A DNA stretch of 9,360 bases from JAAZXR01 sp040265175 (GTDB taxonomy: Bacteria > Myxococcota_A > Polyangia > Nannocystales > Nannocystaceae). The notes beneath the pieces are model-generated. The model was given only the letters and a program-made list of their open reading frames with translations. It searched no databases and was not told the DNA's origin. Positions 6,729 through 9,360 of the stretch are shown here, piece after piece. The first letter of the stretch is position 1. The number at the start of each line of letters is the position of its first letter. Where the stretch lies: contig JBDQGY010000176.1 of assembly GCA_040265175.1 (NCBI GenBank), positions 1-9,360 on the forward strand, given 5' to 3'. Made by a program: the position numbers and the translations under genes.

Positions 6729-6941
6729 TCAAGTCCATCGGCGGGCGAGCAATCCTGCCGCGGCCATCGTGACGGCGATCACGAGTCCCCAAAACGACGA
6801 TCGCCAAAAATTATCGGTCGGCTCCTCTGCGGCGGGAGCGCTCTCCGAAGGTGGCATCAGCTCTCGTTTAGAAGAATTCTTGACGAGGCTCGTCGCGGCG
6901 TCCACTTTTTCGAGGGCTGTCTGTGGCGTTGGGCTTGTCAT
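6729..6941 (-). CDS. Small tail-anchored membrane protein
   Basis: A 70-residue ORF whose ATG at 6941 overlaps the TGA of the racemase-like gene in the sequence ATGA. That is the classic layout for translational coupling and supports a real gene. Residues 1-45 are hydrophilic: an ALEKVDAATSLVKN helix-like piece, then a Pro/Ala/Glu-rich stretch. Residues about 49-66 (SFWGLVIAVTMAAAGLLA) form one strong transmembrane helix followed by RRWT, so the protein is probably tail-anchored with most of its mass in the cytoplasm. I recognise no family. It could tether a partner, perhaps the racemase-like enzyme, to the membrane. An opposite-strand ORF over the same bases has no such features and is a shadow. 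Confidence 0.7.
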   Translation of the reverse strand: MTSPTPQTALEKVDAATSLVKNSSKRELMPPSESAPAAEEPTDNFWRSSFWGLVIAVTMAAAGLLARRWT

Positions 6942-8074
6942 TGTTGCTCCTTGATCCAGGTCGCTACGGCCTCCTCATGTTCGTTCAAGCGCGGGGCCGA
7001 TGCAACGGGAGCCTGACCGATCTCTGGAGAGAAGAAACTCCGCGAGGGCCCGTCGGGACTCGAGGCGTCTTTTCCGTCTGTCGATACTGGGTCAAGTCGG
7101 TCAAGCTCTGCGATGACTCCCGGGCTGTTCGGCTCGTGAACGGGCCCGACGGGGAGGCCTGCGCCTCTCAACTCAGCGACCCACACGTCCATGTCTTGCG
7201 CACGGAGCCGGGTGGAGACGGCCTCCACCGCCGCGGCACCACGGGGCCCGGTGTCGAGACCGGCGGCGGCGTGGTCTTCGAGTCCGAGGTGCGCACACAT
7301 GGCGCGCCAGAACTTGGGCTCAAGACATCCCACGGAGAGCAGTCGGTCGTCGCCGCAACGGTACGTTCGGTAGCAGGGAAGGTCGCCAGCGAGCACAGTT
7401 GTGGCCGTGCTTGCACCGGAGAGGGTGTGCTCGGCCAGGGACCAGTGCAAGAAGGGCAGCGGCGCTGTCGCGAGGGGCTGAGATACGTGAACGCCGAGAC
7501 CGGTGCGCTGCGCCTTCAACAGAGCGGCGAGGACGCCGCTTGTGGCGAGCAGCCCCGCGGTGACATCCGCGAGTTGAATCGACGGTGCGCGGCCGGAGGG
7601 AGTGCCCAGATGTCCGAGCAGCCCGAGCGCACCGACATAATTGAGGTCGTGTCCCACCTCTCCCGGGCAGTGATCGGGGACTCCGGGCAGCGAGCATGTG
7701 ACGAGGCGCGGCGTCTCTTCTCGGAGGGATTGGAGCGACAAGCCCCACCGCTTCATGGTGCCCGGTCGAAAACTCTCTACGACGACGTCTGCCTGACCGA
7801 CCACGCGACGGAACTTCGCGGAATCGTCTTCTCGTCTCAAGTCGAGCCCGACCGACCAGGCGCCCCGGTAGTGGGTGACAAACCCAAGGCCGATTCCGTC
7901 ATGCAGGGGAGGCATCAATCGCATCGGATCGCCCATGCGCGGGTCCTCTACTTTAATCACGTGGGCGCCAAGATCGAGGAGGTTCCGCGCGAGCACTGCG
8001 CCGGGGAGCATTCGCGTCGCGTCGACGACGACGACGCCGTCCAGCGGACGCGAGGAGACGTGACCCGTGGTCAC
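6938..8074 (-). CDS. CaiB/BaiF class III CoA-transferase family; alpha-methylacyl-CoA racemase-like
   Basis: A 378-residue member of the CaiB/BaiF family. The closest fit is alpha-methylacyl-CoA racemase (AMACR/MCR), which interconverts 2R and 2S methyl-branched acyl-CoA thioesters ahead of beta-oxidation. The racemase catalytic set seems intact by motif: H142 in GHDLNYVGALG, D170 in QLADVTAG, and E252 in GCLEPKFW. ESFRPG (100-105) and the N-terminal LDGVVVVDATRMLPG are family hallmarks. The usual GxGQxVDxxM stretch is degenerate (GLGVHVSQPLATA, 192-204). Start is GTG at 8074, overlapping the coaE stop as GTGA; no better start is near. The stop overlaps the next gene as ATGA. A CoA-transferase rather than racemase activity cannot be excluded; the E252 motif favours racemase. 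The protein is cytosolic with no signal peptide. Confidence 0.85.
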   Translation of the reverse strand: MTTGHVSSRPLDGVVVVDATRMLPGAVLARNLLDLGAHVIKVEDPRMGDPMRLMPPLHDGIGLGFVTHYRGAWSVGLDLRREDDSAKFRRVVGQADVVVESFRPGTMKRWGLSLQSLREETPRLVTCSLPGVPDHCPGEVGHDLNYVGALGLLGHLGTPSGRAPSIQLADVTAGLLATSGVLAALLKAQRTGLGVHVSQPLATAPLPFLHWSLAEHTLSGASTATTVLAGDLPCYRTYRCGDDRLLSVGCLEPKFWRAMCAHLGLEDHAAAGLDTGPRGAAAVEAVSTRLRAQDMDVWVAELRGAGLPVGPVHEPNSPGVIAELDRLDPVSTDGKDASSPDGPSRSFFSPEIGQAPVASAPRLNEHEEAVATWIKEQQ

Positions 8075-8712
8075 GAGCGGGACTCCTCTCCGCTTGTGTC
8101 AGGGGCCGCGGTCATTTCTTGTCCGAAGAGTTCAAACGCGAGGGCCGCGACCTGATCGCGAAGCGCGTCCATTTCTGCGTCGTTATCGATGACGTAGGTT
8201 GCCCTCGCGCGCTTGTCGAGGTCGGGGAGTTGGTTGTGGATGCGGTCTTGGACCTCTCGCTCCGAGACGCCGTCGCGTGTCGTCACCCGACGGATCCGTT
8301 CGGCCTCGGAAGAGCAGACAAGGATGGTGGCGGCGAACATGGCGTCGAGATCGCGCTCGAAGAGGATTGGGACCTCGTAGATCATGGCCTGCGCGCCTTC
8401 ACCAGAAAGTTCGCGGGCGCATTCCAAGAATCGCTCCTGCACCCGGGGGTGTACGATACCTTCGAGGCGTCGTTTCGCGGCAGGATCGTTAAAGACGATC
8501 TGCCCAAGCTTTCTCCGATCGAGGCTGCCGTCGGCGTGGAGGATATCTGTCGAGAACGCCTCGACCACCTCCCGCAACCCGTCGGTGCCCGGAGACACCG
8601 CGTCGTGGGCGAGGGCGTCGGCGGACAACACCGGGATCCCACAGCGTTTGAAGAGCGCGGCCACCGTGGACTTGCCGCTCCCTATCCCGCCCGTGAGCCC
8701 GTAGATCCTCAT
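8071..8712 (-). CDS. coaE: Dephospho-CoA kinase
   Basis: The last step of CoA synthesis: ATP-dependent phosphorylation of the 3'-hydroxyl of dephospho-CoA. The 213 residues begin MRIYGLTGGIGSGKST, with a P-loop at 8-16. D32 lies in VLSADALAHD, followed by the CoA-domain lid (LDRRKLGQIVFND, 64-76), GIVHPRV and YEVPILFE (112-119), all typical of CoaE. The frame is open far upstream, but ATG at 8712 fits the family N-terminus exactly and upstream residues are unrelated. The stop overlaps the racemase-like GTG start as GTGA, making this the first gene of a three-gene operon. It is divergent from engB, with 48 bases between starts. The C-terminus has an extra ten or so polar residues. Confidence 0.95.
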   Translation of the reverse strand: MRIYGLTGGIGSGKSTVAALFKRCGIPVLSADALAHDAVSPGTDGLREVVEAFSTDILHADGSLDRRKLGQIVFNDPAAKRRLEGIVHPRVQERFLECARELSGEGAQAMIYEVPILFERDLDAMFAATILVCSSEAERIRRVTTRDGVSEREVQDRIHNQLPDLDKRARATYVIDNDAEMDALRDQVAALAFELFGQEMTAAPDTSGEESRS

Positions 8713-8760
8713 CAAAGGTGAGCCTACCCCATCCGCGGGAAGCCATCGACTCCGTGGGGT
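8713..8760. promoter_or_regulatory. Short divergent region between coaE and engB
   Basis: Forty-eight bases separate the two starts, so the promoters must overlap or lie partly inside the genes. TACCCCA at 8725-8731 and TGGGGTA at 8755-8761 form a seven-base inverted repeat 23 bases apart, the right arm touching the chosen engB start. No -10/-35 pair is clear on either strand. Confidence 0.3.
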
Positions 8761-9360
8761 ATGCTCCGCCGATCCATGGGGAACCAGGAACGAGATCATT
8801 GGCGCGTCGTCGAGTCGAGATTCGAGATGAGCGCCCCAGACGAGGCGCAGGCGCCGGCCGATCAGCTCCCCGAGATCGCCGTGGCGGGGCGGTCCAATGT
8901 GGGGAAGTCGAGCCTCCTGAACGCCTTCAGCGGTCGCACGGGGCTGGCGCGCGTGAGCCGTACACCAGGGCGCACGCGACTGCTCAACATGTTCAATATC
9001 CGCATGATCGGGCCCGAGCGGCAGTCGTTGAGCTTTCGTTGGGTAGATCTTCCGGGCTACGGCTTCGCTGCGGCGGCGAAGGACATCCGCAAGGGGTTTG
9101 GACCCATGGTGGAGGGCTATCTTCAGCGACGGACGGCGCTCCGAGGCATGGTGTTGCTTGTGGACGTTCGCCGCGAGTTCCGCGACGGCGAGTTCGGCAT
9201 GCTGCATCTCATGACAGCCCGCGAACTCCCGACGCTGATTTGCGTCACCAAGTGCGACAAGCTGGGTGCGGCGAAGCGGGGCACGGTCGCGCGCAAACTT
9301 GCCAACACCCTTGACGTGGACCCGCGAGATATCTTGATGACCTCCTCGCTAAGCGGGGAG
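8761..9360 (+). CDS. engB: Ribosome biogenesis GTPase EngB/YihA, 3' end cut by window
   Basis: A TRAFAC-class GTPase of the EngB (YihA/YsxC) family, needed for large-subunit ribosome assembly. The frame is open from 8761 to the window edge (200 codons). All G motifs are visible: G1 GRSNVGKS (43-50), G2 TPGRT (68-72), G3 DLPGYGF (96-102), G4 TKCDK (183-187) and G5-like SSLSGE (195-200). EngB is normally about 195-215 residues, so only about ten may be missing. ATG at 8761 leaves the family-like lead-in ESRFEMSAP before LPEIAVAGRSN; ATG at 8776 is also possible. ATG at 8827 would cut off part of the conserved lead-in. The site before 8761 is GTGGGG but too close to be ideal. Confidence 0.93.
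   Translation, partial: MLRRSMGNQERDHWRVVESRFEMSAPDEAQAPADQLPEIAVAGRSNVGKSSLLNAFSGRTGLARVSRTPGRTRLLNMFNIRMIGPERQSLSFRWVDLPGYGFAAAAKDIRKGFGPMVEGYLQRRTALRGMVLLVDVRREFRDGEFGMLHLMTARELPTLICVTKCDKLGAAKRGTVARKLANTLDVDPRDILMTSSLSGE

Noticed and set aside
6923..8155. 410-codon + strand ORF opposite the racemase-like gene
   Set aside because: No family resemblance, while the minus strand has the full CaiB/BaiF pattern and overlapping start/stop junctions.
8713..9207. N-terminal extension of coaE up to 9207 on the minus strand
   Set aside because: The extra residues are antisense to engB and the family N-terminus begins exactly at ATG 8712.
8718..9314. + strand ORF in another frame over engB
   Set aside because: The engB frame (from 8761) has all GTPase motifs; this frame is its shadow.

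Overview
This is a high-GC bacterial chromosomal segment with frequent GTG and possible TTG starts. The gene mix looks like a delta-proteobacterial or Myxococcota-type genome: a leucine-rich-repeat protein, a lipoprotein peptidase, a J-domain/Hsp70 pair, an alpha-methylacyl-CoA racemase-like enzyme and a DUF2452 protein. That assignment is inference from style and content and is only moderately secure. There are no tRNAs, rRNAs, CRISPR arrays or transposases, and no gene-free stretch longer than about 300 bases.

Layout. (1) Positions 1-509 hold the 3' part of a leucine-rich-repeat ORF. Its first 61 bases are an exact inverted copy of an internal piece of the next gene (667-727), so the left edge is either a real inverted duplication or an assembly fold-back. 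(2) 565-1530 (+) is a complete XerC/XerD-type tyrosine recombinase. (3) It converges on a DUF2452 gene (2039-1527, -), a homologue of human C1orf50, and the two stop codons share the palindrome CTAG. (4) Upstream of DUF2452 on the same strand is an M23 zinc-peptidase lipoprotein (about 3236-2121, -). A 14-base palindrome and a strong GC hairpin lie between them. (5) Divergent from the peptidase, a J-domain protein (3383-4840) and an Hsp70/DnaK paralogue (4867-6696) form a compact + strand pair. (6) On the - strand, converging on dnaK, coaE (8712-8071), a CoA-transferase III/racemase-like gene (8074-6938) and a 70-residue tail-anchored membrane protein (6941-6729) are joined by two successive 4-base start/stop overlaps (GTGA, ATGA). 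(7) A ribosome-assembly GTPase, engB/yihA (8761 to the window end, +), is divergent from coaE and runs off the right edge about ten codons short of a usual C-terminus.

How the genes work together. The J-protein and Hsp70 very probably act as a dedicated chaperone pair: adjacent, same strand, about 26 bases apart, with no grpE alongside. The coaE operon couples the last step of CoA synthesis to an acyl-CoA racemase/transferase and a small membrane protein, so translation of the three is probably linked. XerC, CoaE and EngB are housekeeping.

Most of the window is ordinary core chromosome and I do not see a clear new defence or mobile system. The best leads are the perfect inverted repeat at the left edge, the J-protein/Hsp70 pair with its altered substrate-binding arch, the coaE-racemase-tail-anchored protein operon, and the C1orf50-like protein of unknown function.
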